Part shown: in pieces, positions 23,985-33,885 of the stretch
How positions within the stretch are numbered: position 1 is the stretch's first letter
Layout of the letters: each line of letters opens with the position of its first letter
Assembly: GCF_036511935.1 (NCBI RefSeq)
Contig: NZ_AP028878.1
Coordinates: 806,001 to 870,000 of the forward strand
Reading direction: 5' to 3'
Origin: Marinobacter nanhaiticus D15-8W
GTDB lineage: Bacteria; Pseudomonadota; Gammaproteobacteria; Pseudomonadales; Oleiphilaceae
DNA length: 64,000 nt
The notes under the pieces: generated by a model
What the model saw: only the letters and a program-made list of their open reading frames with translations
What the model was told of the DNA's origin: nothing
Database searches by the model: none
Made by a program: the position numbers and the translations under genes

Positions 23985-25811
23985 ATGAGTGCCGCACTGG
24001 AAAAACTGTTCTTCTCAGTTGGGATGCGCGATCAAGTCAGCGGCCCGCTTGGAAAAATAGACAAATCGCTGATGAGTGTTCGGCGCTCGGCTTCCGCTGG
24101 TTTTCAGGAAATCGCCGGCGGGGCAGTCGGTCTGGCCGGAACCGGTCTGGCGATTAAAAGCATGATCCAGCCGGCGATGGAGATGGAACGGGCCATCGGT
24201 GAAGTGCGGAGCCTGGGCGTGGCCGACGCCGAGCTCCAGAAGCTGACTGATACCGCGCTGCAGTTTTCTATCCAGTACGGCAAATCCGCCAAGGACTTCG
24301 TGCGCAGCTCCTACGATATCCAATCTGCGATCGCCGGACTTAATAACGGTGAGCTGGCGACCTTTACCGAATCTTCCAACCTTTTGGCGGCAGCGACCAA
24401 GGCCGATGCCGGCACGATCACGTCCTACATGGGGACCATGTACGGGATCTTTTCGCGCCAGGCTGACGCGATGGGGCGTAGCGAGTGGGTGCAGCAGCTT
24501 ACCGGCCAAACAGCCGCGGCTGTCCAGATGTTCAAAACGGACGGCCAGAACATGAGCGCAGCATTCACTAGTCTGGGCGCGAACGCCCGGGCCGCCGGCG
24601 TGGATCTATCCGAGCAGATGGCCATTCTGGGAACGCTGCAAGCCACCATGAGCGGATCCGAGGCGGGGACGAAATACAAAGCCTTCCTGGCAGGCGTCGG
24701 TAATGCCCAGAAAAAACTGGGGCTGTCCTTCACAGACAGCGAAGGCCGGTTGCTGCCCATGATTCAGATTCTGGAAGAGCTGCAAGGCAAGTTCGGCGAC
24801 ACCCTCAACGTGGCCGAATCCGACGCGCTTAAGTCAGCCTTTGGATCCGATGAGGCTGTGAGCATGGTCAAGCTATTGCTTAAGGACACCGGGCGCCTGG
24901 CTGGAAGCATCAACGATCTGGGCAAAGTGACCGGCATGGATAAGGCGCGACAGATGGCCAGTGCCATGGTCGATCCCTACCAGCAATTCAGCGCGGCCGT
25001 TGATGCGATCCGCGTCAGCTTTGGCCAGGTGCTGCTACCGGTGATCAACCCGGTTCTGGAGTCGCTGGCAGAAGGCGGTGCCACGCTGACCCGATGGACA
25101 CAGCTTTTCCCGAACCTGACCCGCTGGGTAGGACTTGGGGCGATAGGTGTTCTGGGACTGGGCGCGGCCGTTTCCGCCTTTGCCTTGCTGACGGGCCTAG
25201 CCACGCTGGCGACAGCCGGCTGGACAGGTGCTCTGTTGGCTGCCCGTGGCGTGATGTGGATGGTGAACGCCGGACTCGTAGTGATGCGTGTCATGGCGAT
25301 CGCCGGCCTGGTAACCGCACTTGTGGGAGCCGTGGGAGTGATGGGCGCAGTCCGGGGCGCAATGCTGCTATGGCAAGGGGCGATCTGGCTGGTCAATGCG
25401 GCGATGTGGGCGAATCCCCTGACTTGGATAGTGGCCGGGATCATCGCCCTGATTGGGGCCGTTGCGGCAATGATTTACTGGTGGAACGACCTCAAAGCCG
25501 CGTTTATGGATTCTGCCTGGGGCCAGGCGCTCATGGCCGTGATTGACGGCATTGTCGGCTGGTTCAAGGAGCTTGGCAGCATCTTCGACTGGGTGATTGA
25601 AAAACTGGAAACGATCCCCGGCATCGATTTCGGCGATAGCACAGTGCCCGCCCTCGAGCAGGGCCGGCAACTGAATGTGCCAGCCGGTGGCGTAGCCGCC
25701 CAGGCGGGAGGCGGGAACCGTTCGGCCAATTACGGCGATGTGTATATCAACAGCAGCCAGCCAATGGGACCGGCCGAGCTGGAAGAGTGGTCAATGATGG
25801 AGGCCGGATAA
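23985..25811 (+). CDS. Tail tape measure protein
   Basis: The 608-residue protein has the tape-measure family N-terminus (MSAALEKLFFSVGMRDQVSGPLGKIDKSL; DFVRSSYDIQSAIAGL) and a hydrophobic Gly/Ala/Trp-rich middle (about 380-510). It sets tail length and probably enters the host envelope during DNA transfer. The stop is directly followed by the next ATG. Confidence 0.93.
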   Translation: MSAALEKLFFSVGMRDQVSGPLGKIDKSLMSVRRSASAGFQEIAGGAVGLAGTGLAIKSMIQPAMEMERAIGEVRSLGVADAELQKLTDTALQFSIQYGKSAKDFVRSSYDIQSAIAGLNNGELATFTESSNLLAAATKADAGTITSYMGTMYGIFSRQADAMGRSEWVQQLTGQTAAAVQMFKTDGQNMSAAFTSLGANARAAGVDLSEQMAILGTLQATMSGSEAGTKYKAFLAGVGNAQKKLGLSFTDSEGRLLPMIQILEELQGKFGDTLNVAESDALKSAFGSDEAVSMVKLLLKDTGRLAGSINDLGKVTGMDKARQMASAMVDPYQQFSAAVDAIRVSFGQVLLPVINPVLESLAEGGATLTRWTQLFPNLTRWVGLGAIGVLGLGAAVSAFALLTGLATLATAGWTGALLAARGVMWMVNAGLVVMRVMAIAGLVTALVGAVGVMGAVRGAMLLWQGAIWLVNAAMWANPLTWIVAGIIALIGAVAAMIYWWNDLKAAFMDSAWGQALMAVIDGIVGWFKELGSIFDWVIEKLETIPGIDFGDSTVPALEQGRQLNVPAGGVAAQAGGGNRSANYGDVYINSSQPMGPAELEEWSMMEAG

Positions 25812-26186
25812 ATGAGCCTGCAGGCGCCAGAAGGCGCGAAGTACATCGACCTGCTGATCAGGGGCGACGACCTGGCGCTGGATCCGGCCGGGGTGCCGGA
25901 ACTGGTCTGGGATCGGGATAGCATCGCCCAGGACATCAAGCACGCAATCCGCGAGAGCGGGTACCTCGTCGAGATGGTGGCCGAGCGGTCACGCGATCGC
26001 CGGCGGCTGCTGATGCAGAAGATCCGACTTCTGTTGGAAGACGATCTGCGCATTGTACCGGGCACGGTCGAGATTGAGCCGTTGTTGCCCGGCTTCCCCA
26101 AGGACGAGGGTCGCTGGGGACTGGTGGCGCAAACCCGTGAATTCGGTGCTGTGGATCTGGACTTATCGCAACTGGTGACGACATGA
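25812..26186 (+). CDS. DUF2590-type baseplate-region protein
   Basis: The 124-residue protein fits DUF2590, a family found between tape measure and baseplate J genes in K139-like phages. The IRESGYLVEMVAERSRDRRRLLMQKIRLLLEDDLRIVPGTVEIE segment is like gpW/gp25 wedge proteins, so it probably takes the gpW place in the baseplate wedge. The stop overlaps the next start as ATGA. Confidence 0.82.
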   Translation: MSLQAPEGAKYIDLLIRGDDLALDPAGVPELVWDRDSIAQDIKHAIRESGYLVEMVAERSRDRRRLLMQKIRLLLEDDLRIVPGTVEIEPLLPGFPKDEGRWGLVAQTREFGAVDLDLSQLVTT

Positions 26187-27388
26187 CGGAACTGAATCTG
26201 GACAACCTGAACCGCCAGGAGAAGGAGTTTAAAGCAGCTCTGGATCAAGCAGGGGTACCAACGAGTGCGGCGGCACTGGAGTCGCAGTTTCAGACTATCG
26301 CGGACAATGAGGGCGTGCCGTTTTCCAATGATTCGGCGTATTCGCCGTTCTGGCGGATGACGCGGGCCCTGGTAACCAAGCCTGTCCTTTGGTTACTGGC
26401 CTATCTGGTTCGGCACCTGATGCCGCAGACGTTCGTCAAGCTGGCGACCGGATCCATGCTGGAGCTGCTGGCCTGGACGTTCGATATTGAGCGCAAGCCG
26501 GCGGCAAAGCTGACGGGCACGCTCACGTTTACCCGCGCATCCAGCAGTGGGGCGCTGATGGTAGCGAAGGGCACTTGGGTGCGCACGGTGGCGATCAATG
26601 GCACTACCTACCGCGTGCGGGTCACCGCAGACTCCAGTTTTGCAGATGGCGAAACGACGCTGCAGGCACCGGTCGAGGCGGAACTGGCCGGGAGCGCCTA
26701 CAACCTGGCCGGCGGATACTTCACGGTTCTGGAAGAACCGATAGATGGCGTTACGTCTGTCACCAACGCCAGCGACTGGATCACGACGCCCGGAGCCGAG
26801 GAGGAAAGCGACGACGCCATGCGGCTGCGTGTTCGCAACCAGTTCAGCGCGGTAAACCAATACCACACGGATGCCGTTTACCGCTCCATGATCGCAGAGC
26901 AGATCGGGATCGATCCTGATCGGATCTATTTTGACCATTCAGCCCCGCGCGGTCCCGGATCGGCCGACGCCTATGTGCTTTTCGATACAGGGACACCTTC
27001 GCAGTCTTATCTGGATCCGGTGAACACCTATATCACCGATGAGGGCAACCACGGGCATGGGGACGACCTGCAGGTGAAAGCCATGCCCGAGCAGGTCGAG
27101 GATGTGGCCGGGACATTTATCTATCCCAGTACGCTGACGGCCGCAGAGCTCACGCTGCTGCAGGCTGATGTTGAACAGTTCATCCGGGCCGCATTCCGCG
27201 AAAACAGCGATTACAGCCCGTCGCGGACTTGGCCGTTCAATCGATTCAGCTTTTCGAAACTGTCCCAGGAGTTGCATGCCCAGTTTGCGGTCCTCGTTTC
27301 GATTAGCTGGGGGCAGCCCGACATTGTGACGGAACTGGCGGTGGCCCGGCTGGGGACGCTGGCCCTTACGTGGACGATGGAGGCGTAA
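26183..27388 (+). CDS. J: Baseplate J-like protein
   Basis: The 401-residue protein carries the baseplate J pattern: TGTLTFTRASSSGALMVAKGTWVRT, the GSAYNLAGGYFTVLEEPIDGVTSVTN strand and AEEESDDAMRLRVRNQF. It forms the baseplate wedge with gpI and the DUF2590 protein. At 401 residues it is longer than P2 gpJ. Confidence 0.94.
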   Translation: MTELNLDNLNRQEKEFKAALDQAGVPTSAAALESQFQTIADNEGVPFSNDSAYSPFWRMTRALVTKPVLWLLAYLVRHLMPQTFVKLATGSMLELLAWTFDIERKPAAKLTGTLTFTRASSSGALMVAKGTWVRTVAINGTTYRVRVTADSSFADGETTLQAPVEAELAGSAYNLAGGYFTVLEEPIDGVTSVTNASDWITTPGAEEESDDAMRLRVRNQFSAVNQYHTDAVYRSMIAEQIGIDPDRIYFDHSAPRGPGSADAYVLFDTGTPSQSYLDPVNTYITDEGNHGHGDDLQVKAMPEQVEDVAGTFIYPSTLTAAELTLLQADVEQFIRAAFRENSDYSPSRTWPFNRFSFSKLSQELHAQFAVLVSISWGQPDIVTELAVARLGTLALTWTMEA

Positions 27389-27392
27389 GGGC

Positions 27393-27941
27393 ATGAGCAG
27401 CAACGAATCACCTATACGGCCGCGCCTGGCGCTGACTTTTTGGCAGGCGTTGGGCGGTATGCAGGCACTGCGGCGCGCAGCCGATCGTTGGTGGGATTTG
27501 GTGCAGACGTGGCTGGAATGGCCGATGCAGCAGCTTGATGCGGACACCGCGCCGCTGGCAATCCTCAACCTGCTGGCCTGGGAGCGGGACATAACGCGAT
27601 TCACCGGTGAACCAGACTGGCTCTACCGCAAGCGCGTGAAATACGCCTATCTCAACAGTGCCGATGCCGGCAGCGTGGCGGGCTTCAAACGAATACTGCA
27701 GCGGCTGGGTGTGGGATATGTCGAGATCGAGGAACGGCGCCTCGATCGGGACTGGGACATTATCGTGCTGCGATTGACGGACAGCCAGCTGGGTGAGAAC
27801 CCCGAGCTGCTGGACATTATCCGGCAAATGTACGGGCGAACCTGCAGGCGATACGAGTTTGAAGTGGTAACGCCGGTGTCTGTGGGCGCTGCCGCGCCTG
27901 AATTCTCAAACGTCTGGGATTACGCCCGGGCAGAGCTGTAA
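27393..27941 (+). CDS. I: Tail protein I, baseplate wedge
   Basis: The 182-residue protein matches gpI (LNLLAWERDITRFTGEPDWLYRKRVKYAYLNSADAGSVAGFKRILQRLG). It bridges the baseplate wedge and the tail fibre. It begins 4 bp after gpJ. Confidence 0.92.
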   Translation: MSSNESPIRPRLALTFWQALGGMQALRRAADRWWDLVQTWLEWPMQQLDADTAPLAILNLLAWERDITRFTGEPDWLYRKRVKYAYLNSADAGSVAGFKRILQRLGVGYVEIEERRLDRDWDIIVLRLTDSQLGENPELLDIIRQMYGRTCRRYEFEVVTPVSVGAAAPEFSNVWDYARAEL

Positions 27942-27958
27942 CGAGGAAAGGAACGATC

Positions 27959-29359
27959 ATGAGCGCTTTTACAAAGGCCGGCCGGGATCTGATAGCCCAG
28001 AAGCAGGGCGCGCGGGAGGTGCTGACTCTCGACCGCTTTGTTCTGGCCAATATCGAGGGCCTGGATTACACCCAGCCGGTGAATCCCGACGAGGTACTGC
28101 CCGACGCCGGCGACATCGTTTGGCAGGGCGCAGTAAGCGCGCAGGGCTATGTGGACCCCGAACAGGTGGTATACAGCCTGTTGCTGGGCACGAACGTGGG
28201 CGACTTCTCGTTTAACTGGGTTGGTCTGTTAGCAGACGATGACACGCTGGTGGCGGTCTCCTATGTTCCGCCACAGCAGAAATCTGCAACCAGCGGAACA
28301 GCGACGGGCAACAACCTGACTCGCAATTTCCTGTTGGCGTTCACCGATGCCCAGGCGACCACCAACATCACGGTGCAGGCGGAGACCTGGCAAATCGACT
28401 TCAACGCCCGGGTGGACGGTATCGACGAGCGCGAGCGGATGGCGAACCTGGCCATCTATGGCCGTCAGCGCTTCATGAATGACGGTTTTAAGGTGCTCGA
28501 GGAGGCCGGCAGCTATTCGATCAGTGCCGGGGAAGGATTTGTGGCCGGGCTTCATGTTTCCCTTGAGCAAGCCCTGACACTAGACGATCCCGGTGTGCTG
28601 CCGAAGGACATTTGGCTGGACGTGAGTTTGGCCGGTGACCTGACTGGGAAAACGATCAGGATAGTGCCGGCGTTTTTTACCGCTGCCCAGAGTGACTATG
28701 TGGATGGCGTGGGGACCCCTCACTTTCTGGTCAAAATTGCGAAGATCGAGACCAACGGGACCGCCACTGACCTGCGCCAAGCGGTCGACGTCACGACTGC
28801 GCTGATCGATGAGTTTTTGCGTCAGCCGCCTGCCGAATTTGAACCTGGCGACATCATCATGCACTACGGCGATATCTCGAAAATTCGTCCGGGATGGGCT
28901 TTGTGTGACGGTACAAACGGCACGCCGGATTTGACGGATCGCTTTGTGGTTGGGGCCGGCAAGGCATACGAAGTTGGCGCTGTCGGAGGTAGTGCAGACG
29001 CGGTGGTCGTAAGCCACTCGCATGGCGCCTCAGCAAGCACAGGGGGCTATCACGGGCACTCAGCGAGTACGAGCAGTGCCGGCAGTCACAGACACCTGTC
29101 GGGAAAGGCTGAAGCGAACGACTTCGCAAGCGCCTATGGCGGTGTGTCAGGATCCTCGAGGCATCGCCGAGAAGGGCTTACCGGTAGCAACGCGTCAACG
29201 TACCACTACACATCGACAGCAGGCGGCCATAGCCACAGTGTGTCTGTGAGCGGCAATGGTAGCCACTCGCACTCAATCTCGGTCCAATCTGCAGGTGAAG
29301 ACGGCAAAGGTAAGAATTTACCCCCGTACTACGCACTCGCTTTCATCATGAAACTGTAG
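27959..29359 (+). CDS. Tail fibre protein with collar domain and His-rich tip
   Basis: The 466-residue protein starts with the fibre N-terminal domain that binds the baseplate (MSAFTKAGRDLIAQKQGAREVLTLDRFVLANIEG). A phage collar domain follows (GWALCDGTNGTPDLTDRFVVGAG, about 317-340), then a tip with many HxH pairs (SHSHG, YHGHS, SHRH, GGHSHS, GSHSHS). In T4-like and lambda-like fibres such pairs hold iron ions and stabilise a trimer. The tip is the likely receptor-binding end. AGGAAAGG precedes the ATG. Confidence 0.92.
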   Translation: MSAFTKAGRDLIAQKQGAREVLTLDRFVLANIEGLDYTQPVNPDEVLPDAGDIVWQGAVSAQGYVDPEQVVYSLLLGTNVGDFSFNWVGLLADDDTLVAVSYVPPQQKSATSGTATGNNLTRNFLLAFTDAQATTNITVQAETWQIDFNARVDGIDERERMANLAIYGRQRFMNDGFKVLEEAGSYSISAGEGFVAGLHVSLEQALTLDDPGVLPKDIWLDVSLAGDLTGKTIRIVPAFFTAAQSDYVDGVGTPHFLVKIAKIETNGTATDLRQAVDVTTALIDEFLRQPPAEFEPGDIIMHYGDISKIRPGWALCDGTNGTPDLTDRFVVGAGKAYEVGAVGGSADAVVVSHSHGASASTGGYHGHSASTSSAGSHRHLSGKAEANDFASAYGGVSGSSRHRREGLTGSNASTYHYTSTAGGHSHSVSVSGNGSHSHSISVQSAGEDGKGKNLPPYYALAFIMKL

Positions 29360-29376
29360 CGACAAAGGAGGCAGGC

Positions 29377-30300
29377 GTGACGTGGTATTCACTTGATCTT
29401 ACAGAACCTGCAACCGCTGGTGCGGCGTCAGATGCCGCCGATCCAAGCCTGGAGGCTATACCGGGAGCGATCGAGACCTCGACAGCGTCACTGGCTGCTA
29501 TTTCGTCTCGCAGCAAGTGGAAGCCCGGCGATCTGGCTTCGGGAGCCGGCGGCATCGTTGAGCAACGTGCAGCGCTTTCTGACCTGCTGGCCAGTGGTGG
29601 GCAGGTCGTCACCATCCACCCCTGGACTCAAGGGGCCGGCGACACTGGGAACGGGGTTAGAAGCGAACCCGCGCGCGGGTGGTTGAGCCCGGCCCAGGCA
29701 GTTCAGGCTCTGGTAGACAAGCTCAAGGACAAACTGGATCCAGCAAAGGATGAATCCGAAGAATTGTTGCTGATCATGGTCAGCGGCAGCGACTACGGAA
29801 GCTGGGCCCGTTCGTTGGCGGCGTTCAATTCAGTTTTGCCTTTGGGTGATCTTTCTTTGTGCCAGCGTCGCGCCGAGCAGTTGGCCACCCTGGAAGCTGA
29901 CAAGCGGCAGCGCATCGCGGCATCACATAACCCACGATGGCGGCGCCTGAACGGACAACAGCATGGGACGGGCGCGGCTATTCGGACGCAGCTTGGTGCG
30001 CTGTTGGCAAGGGTTGAAACACTGTCCAGCGATACGGATCCGCTAATGGACCTGCAGGCGTTTCTGGACAACCGGACGGCAATGCTCACGGAAAGGCAGC
30101 GGGCATGGGATGACTTGCGCGGAACATTGGGCCCGACGACACAGCAGCTTTACGTTGCGGCCGGTGGAAGTCCGGAGGGACTGGCGGCACAACTGCAGCA
30201 ATCCTCGCCACCGAATCCCGGCGCCCCGCTTTGCGCTTTGGTGGCCGTGACGGGCCCGGCTGGTTGTCTGAGTTACTTCAAAGAGGTTGTAGGCCAATGA
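29377..30300 (+). CDS. Unknown virion-region protein
   Basis: The 307-residue protein has no recognised domain. It starts at GTG 29377 with the strong site AAAGGAGG, 17 bp after the fibre gene. The first half is Ala/Ser/Gly-rich; the middle has helical segments (QALVDKLKDKLDPAKDESEELLL). It overlaps the next gene as ATGA, so it is co-translated with baseplate genes and is probably a tail component or assembly factor. Confidence 0.7.
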   Translation: MTWYSLDLTEPATAGAASDAADPSLEAIPGAIETSTASLAAISSRSKWKPGDLASGAGGIVEQRAALSDLLASGGQVVTIHPWTQGAGDTGNGVRSEPARGWLSPAQAVQALVDKLKDKLDPAKDESEELLLIMVSGSDYGSWARSLAAFNSVLPLGDLSLCQRRAEQLATLEADKRQRIAASHNPRWRRLNGQQHGTGAAIRTQLGALLARVETLSSDTDPLMDLQAFLDNRTAMLTERQRAWDDLRGTLGPTTQQLYVAAGGSPEGLAAQLQQSSPPNPGAPLCALVAVTGPAGCLSYFKEVVGQ

Positions 30301-30869
30301 TTCTTTCTAACGGAGATACGGAATATCTGGTACCCGGCAAGGATCTTTCGGTATCACTGGCTATGCCATTGGCCCGGAAGGATATCAGCGGTCAGACCAG
30401 CAGCACCGACACCGTTACGGCTGGGAATAAGGCCAAAAAGTTAAGCGTTGCTCTGACGTTAACCTTTGCTGAGGGCAACGCGCTGCGCCGGCTTTCCTCT
30501 GTAGCGGAAGCGATCGACGACAGCGGTGACCCGCTGACGTACACCATTGCCGACGACCTGGCCGAGGCAATGAATATCCGCCAGGTGCGCTTTGCTGAAT
30601 CGCTGCGGGTGGATCCCCAAACCGGAAAAAGAGCGTGGACGGTTCGATTTACCCTGGCTGAACACCTGAGCGTCGCGGAGAAGCGAGAGCAACGCGCGGA
30701 AGAGCCCACGCCAAATGCGAGGGAGACGGCCGGCGAGAATGTCAGCGCCAGTAATACCAGCGCGGCCGTGCCCAACGGGGTGCAGATGACAGGGTTTGAG
30801 CAGTTCCTTAGCAGCGTCGACAAGGCGTTGCCGCAGGCGCCTGGAGGTAATGGCAATGCGTCTGCATAA
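30297..30869 (+). CDS. Probable baseplate/tail protein
   Basis: The 190-residue protein has a beta-rich first part (MILSNGDTEYLVPGKDLSVSL; SVALTLTFAEGNALRRLSS) and a low-complexity Asn/Ala/Ser tail. Placed between an unknown tail protein and hub-like genes, it may correspond to a baseplate or tail-terminator component. No family is recognised with confidence. ATG 30297 is used; the frame opens earlier within the previous gene. Confidence 0.65.
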   Translation: MILSNGDTEYLVPGKDLSVSLAMPLARKDISGQTSSTDTVTAGNKAKKLSVALTLTFAEGNALRRLSSVAEAIDDSGDPLTYTIADDLAEAMNIRQVRFAESLRVDPQTGKRAWTVRFTLAEHLSVAEKREQRAEEPTPNARETAGENVSASNTSAAVPNGVQMTGFEQFLSSVDKALPQAPGGNGNASA

Positions 30870-31593
30870 ACGGTTGGCGATCGGCGGCGATCGCTATCCG
30901 CTGGTAAGCGATCAACTGACCCTGGAGCTTTCAACGCCAGGGCGGGCCGTTTTCACCATTCAGGCGACCGGCCCGGTTTCGGGGCTGGTGCAGCTTTGCG
31001 TCGGGTATGACGCGAAAACGATCCCGGTCTACATGTTGGGTTATGTCGAGCAGTGCCAGGCACTGGACGCAAAGCAGCGGCGCGTGGTGGTTCGTGAGTT
31101 GCCGGCAACGCTGAACCGGCGCGTGCCGCTGTCTCTCAGGCACTGCCGCGCGTCTGAGGTGCTGCGGGCTGTCACTGATCAGACTGGTCTGGCGTTTTCA
31201 ATGGGTGAGGGCGCCTGGAGTGAAGTGATGCTACCGCGCTTTGCTCATCGAGGCGGCGGCTATATGGCCTTGGACAACCTGGGCCAGGCTCTGGAGATCC
31301 CCCGCTTTATTTGGCAGCAACAGCCTGACGGCCGCGTGTATTTTGGTAGCTGGGATTCGTCGCCCTTTGGCGGATCCACGGTTCCGGTACCGATCGCGCG
31401 GCTGACCCGGCAAAGCGCCGCCAATGGGGCAACGCTGCCCGTGGTACCGGCTTTGCGGCCAGGTGTGCGGATAAGCATCGCCGGCGGGCAACCCGTGTAC
31501 ATCACGCGGGTGGAAATCATGGGTGTGGACATGCGGATTCGCTGGAGCCTGAACCCTTGGGATAATCGTTTGAAAAAGGAGGTGGCGGCGTGA
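30856..31593 (+). CDS. Baseplate hub-like protein (gpD position)
   Basis: The 245-residue protein resembles the hub fold of late control protein D: MRLHKRLAIGGDRYPLVSDQLTLELSTPGRAVFTIQ, then LRHCRASEVLRAVTDQTGLAF and RPGVRISIAGGQPVYITRVE. The hub would join the tube to the spike. The ribosome site GGAGG fits ATG 30856 (8-base spacing) better than ATG 30850. Its stop overlaps the next start as GTGA. Confidence 0.72.
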   Translation: MRLHKRLAIGGDRYPLVSDQLTLELSTPGRAVFTIQATGPVSGLVQLCVGYDAKTIPVYMLGYVEQCQALDAKQRRVVVRELPATLNRRVPLSLRHCRASEVLRAVTDQTGLAFSMGEGAWSEVMLPRFAHRGGGYMALDNLGQALEIPRFIWQQQPDGRVYFGSWDSSPFGGSTVPVPIARLTRQSAANGATLPVVPALRPGVRISIAGGQPVYITRVEIMGVDMRIRWSLNPWDNRLKKEVAA

Positions 31594-32702
31594 TCGAGAC
31601 TGTGCGGCGCCTGGTGTCCCGAATGTTTCCTGAGCTGGTGGCTGGCTATCACCTACCGGTTTTCGCGGTTGTTGAGGGCATCGCCGATTCACCCGTTGAA
31701 GGCGGTCTGGCCGATCCCTACCGGCCGCGCTGGGCGGTGGACCTGCAGCTATTGGATGAGAATGGCCGCCCTGATACCGATCAGCCCCTGCTGGAATCGG
31801 TACCGGTCACGGTGCCCGGAGTAGGGCACGAGCGGGGCCAGTTCGCGCTACCACAGCCGGGCACCGTTGTTGAGGTTGCCTGGGCATACGGCCGGGCTGA
31901 TCAACCATTCGTGCGTTCTGTGCTTCCTTTTCGGCAAAGCCTGCCGGCCTGCGACCGATACGAGCAGGTTTGGCAGCAGCGCGATGGTGTGGCCCAAAAG
32001 GTAGATAACGAGGGCGATTGGACCCGAACCACAAACGCGAGCATTACGGATGCCAGCGAAGTCCATTTGACCCAGACGCTGGAGAAGATCGACCAGCTAC
32101 AGAACGAAGTGCGCGAAATCCTCGAGCATTCAGTGGAACACATCGGCGGCATCAAGCAGACCGAGGCCGGGACCATCAAGATGATGGCGGAATCCACGGT
32201 ACACGCAGGATCCGGGGGAAGCCTGAACATGACGGCTGCAGGGGACCAAAACCACATCGCCGGCGGATCCTTGAATCAGATCACCGGAAAAGACTTGGTG
32301 CAGGACATCGGACAGAACGTTAGCCGTACCGTGGCCGGTTCGGTTTCGGATACTGTCTCGCTCGACTATTCGCAGACAGTGGCGGGTACGGCCTCGATCA
32401 CGGTCAAGGCGGATATGACGATGATGAGCCAGGGTAATGCCCAGATGGGTAGTGCGGGTACAACCACTGTTTCGGCTGCTGGGCCATTGGTGCTGCAGGG
32501 GGCTAATGTTTGGATAGGTTCGCCTGCTGTCAATTTGCTGGCTGTAATTGGCGCATTCATGCAGTCGACTAGTGATGCTCTGACTGTTTTATCAACGCAT
32601 ACTCATCCAAGCGTTGGGACTATAAACGAAGGAAGCAGTATTGCTTCATGCGCAGCAGCGATTAACAGTAATAAAACTACAGTTGATGGATTGCAGAAGT
32701 AA
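31590..32702 (+). CDS. V: Baseplate spike protein (gpV-like)
   Basis: The 370-residue protein has an OB-fold-like N-terminal half (RWAVDLQLLDENGRPD; VEVAWAYGRADQPFVRSVLPF) followed by a repetitive beta-helix (about 170-320, GGSLNMTAAGDQNHIAGGSLNQITGK and similar). This is the layout of gpV/gp5-type cell-piercing spikes. GTG 31590 overlaps the hub gene. The last 150 bases turn AT-rich, as if the end was exchanged. Confidence 0.88.
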   Translation: MIETVRRLVSRMFPELVAGYHLPVFAVVEGIADSPVEGGLADPYRPRWAVDLQLLDENGRPDTDQPLLESVPVTVPGVGHERGQFALPQPGTVVEVAWAYGRADQPFVRSVLPFRQSLPACDRYEQVWQQRDGVAQKVDNEGDWTRTTNASITDASEVHLTQTLEKIDQLQNEVREILEHSVEHIGGIKQTEAGTIKMMAESTVHAGSGGSLNMTAAGDQNHIAGGSLNQITGKDLVQDIGQNVSRTVAGSVSDTVSLDYSQTVAGTASITVKADMTMMSQGNAQMGSAGTTTVSAAGPLVLQGANVWIGSPAVNLLAVIGAFMQSTSDALTVLSTHTHPSVGTINEGSSIASCAAAINSNKTTVDGLQK

Positions 32703-32781
32703 CCTTTTGCACAATATTTTCGACAGTATGCTTGCGCGGCATGTCCGCCCTGTCGACTCCTATTTGCGCTTGAGGCCAACG

Positions 32782-33462
32782 CTATTTTGGAGCACTTAGT
32801 TGGCTACCATAGTATTTTTTATATCTGTAATTTCTCGGGTCTTTAAAGCACTCCGGCAAACCCTCTGGGAACGGCTCTCCTCCCAAGTAAACGAGAATTT
32901 TCGATAAATAAGCAGTAACTCTGAGCCAGGCATTTCTAAATGAGTCTATGAGCTCTTCCTCAAACCCTTCAATGTGCCATTCTCGGATCAATGCTAGTAC
33001 TTGAATTTCGTCTGGCGCTAACGCCTGCAACACTATGGGGTTGTCTTTTGACATGTCGATAAATCTTCTTATAGCCATGTCGCTGTCTTCGAATGGATCC
33101 ACATGGAACCCAAACTGCATTTTAACAGTGTATCCTCGGATCGAAGCGACAAACGCCTTGCTTTTTGGCTTTAACATCGATTTATGAACGATGTGGCGAC
33201 GATGCCGAATTATCTGAGAGAAAAGGTGGTCAGCTAGCTCCAGTTCTCTTCTGATGGGCTTGTGCCAAGTGGAGAATCCATCGTGGTTTTGTAATGCCAT
33301 AGCGACCATGTCAGGGATTTCTCTCAGGGATCGTATAAACGCATTCATTGAATAACGCATAGCGTCTGCATTGTGGTAGTGGACTTCAATTTGATGCAGA
33401 TACCAATGGCTTTCGTCCCACCGGTCTAACGCAGCTTCAATTTTTTTGTGACTACAGCCCAT
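32782..33462 (-). CDS. HEPN-like accessory protein, unknown function
   Basis: The 226-residue helical protein has MRYSMNAFIRSLREIPDMVAMAL and a later IIRHRRHIVHK segment. An N-terminal helical bundle with an Arg-x4-6-His motif is typical of HEPN proteins, some of which are RNases in defence or toxin systems. It is AT-richer than the late genes and is transcribed against them. The start codon directly follows the stop of the preceding gene (TGAATG), so the two are coupled. The HEPN call is tentative. Confidence 0.65.
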   Translation of the reverse strand: MGCSHKKIEAALDRWDESHWYLHQIEVHYHNADAMRYSMNAFIRSLREIPDMVAMALQNHDGFSTWHKPIRRELELADHLFSQIIRHRRHIVHKSMLKPKSKAFVASIRGYTVKMQFGFHVDPFEDSDMAIRRFIDMSKDNPIVLQALAPDEIQVLALIREWHIEGFEEELIDSFRNAWLRVTAYLSKILVYLGGEPFPEGLPECFKDPRNYRYKKYYGSQLSAPK

Positions 33463-33690
33463 TCAATCCACCTGGCGAATACGACCTTTCCCGGCACTAG
33501 CGGCCTTCAATAAATAAGCTGACTGATAACGTTTTACGCCTTGATACGGTTCAGCTTCCGAGTATATACGCCCACTGGCGTTCACTAATGGGTCAAATTT
33601 TAACAACTCGTAGCTGAGCATTCTCGTTGTAGAAGACGGAAACTGGTTCAAAAAATAGTATTGGTCAGAAAAACCACTCCTCCACACCAC
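33463..33690 (-). CDS. Small partner gene upstream of the HEPN-like gene
   Basis: The frame encodes up to 75 residues (…YYFLNQFPSSTTRMLSYELLKFDPL…) from a GTG at 33690. The true start is uncertain because GGAGGAG lies inside the frame and an internal TTG is possible. Immediate adjacency to the HEPN-like gene suggests a two-gene unit such as toxin and partner. No family is recognised. Confidence 0.5.
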   Translation of the reverse strand: MVWRSGFSDQYYFLNQFPSSTTRMLSYELLKFDPLVNASGRIYSEAEPYQGVKRYQSAYLLKAASAGKGRIRQVD

Positions 33691-33885
33691 ACCTGTGGCG
33701 TTCTGGGTCCAATTTAGTGCGATTTCTGTGTGAGTGCAGCGGGATGCTTAGGTGTTGGCGTTATGCCGTGTCAGAGGCTTCTGAGGGCTTTGCACGAAGT
33801 GCGAAAAACTGAAGGGCAGGGCAATACTGGAATCGGAGGTTTGGGACTCATCTCAAGCGTGGCGCGGGTTGCCCGCTTGGGGTGG

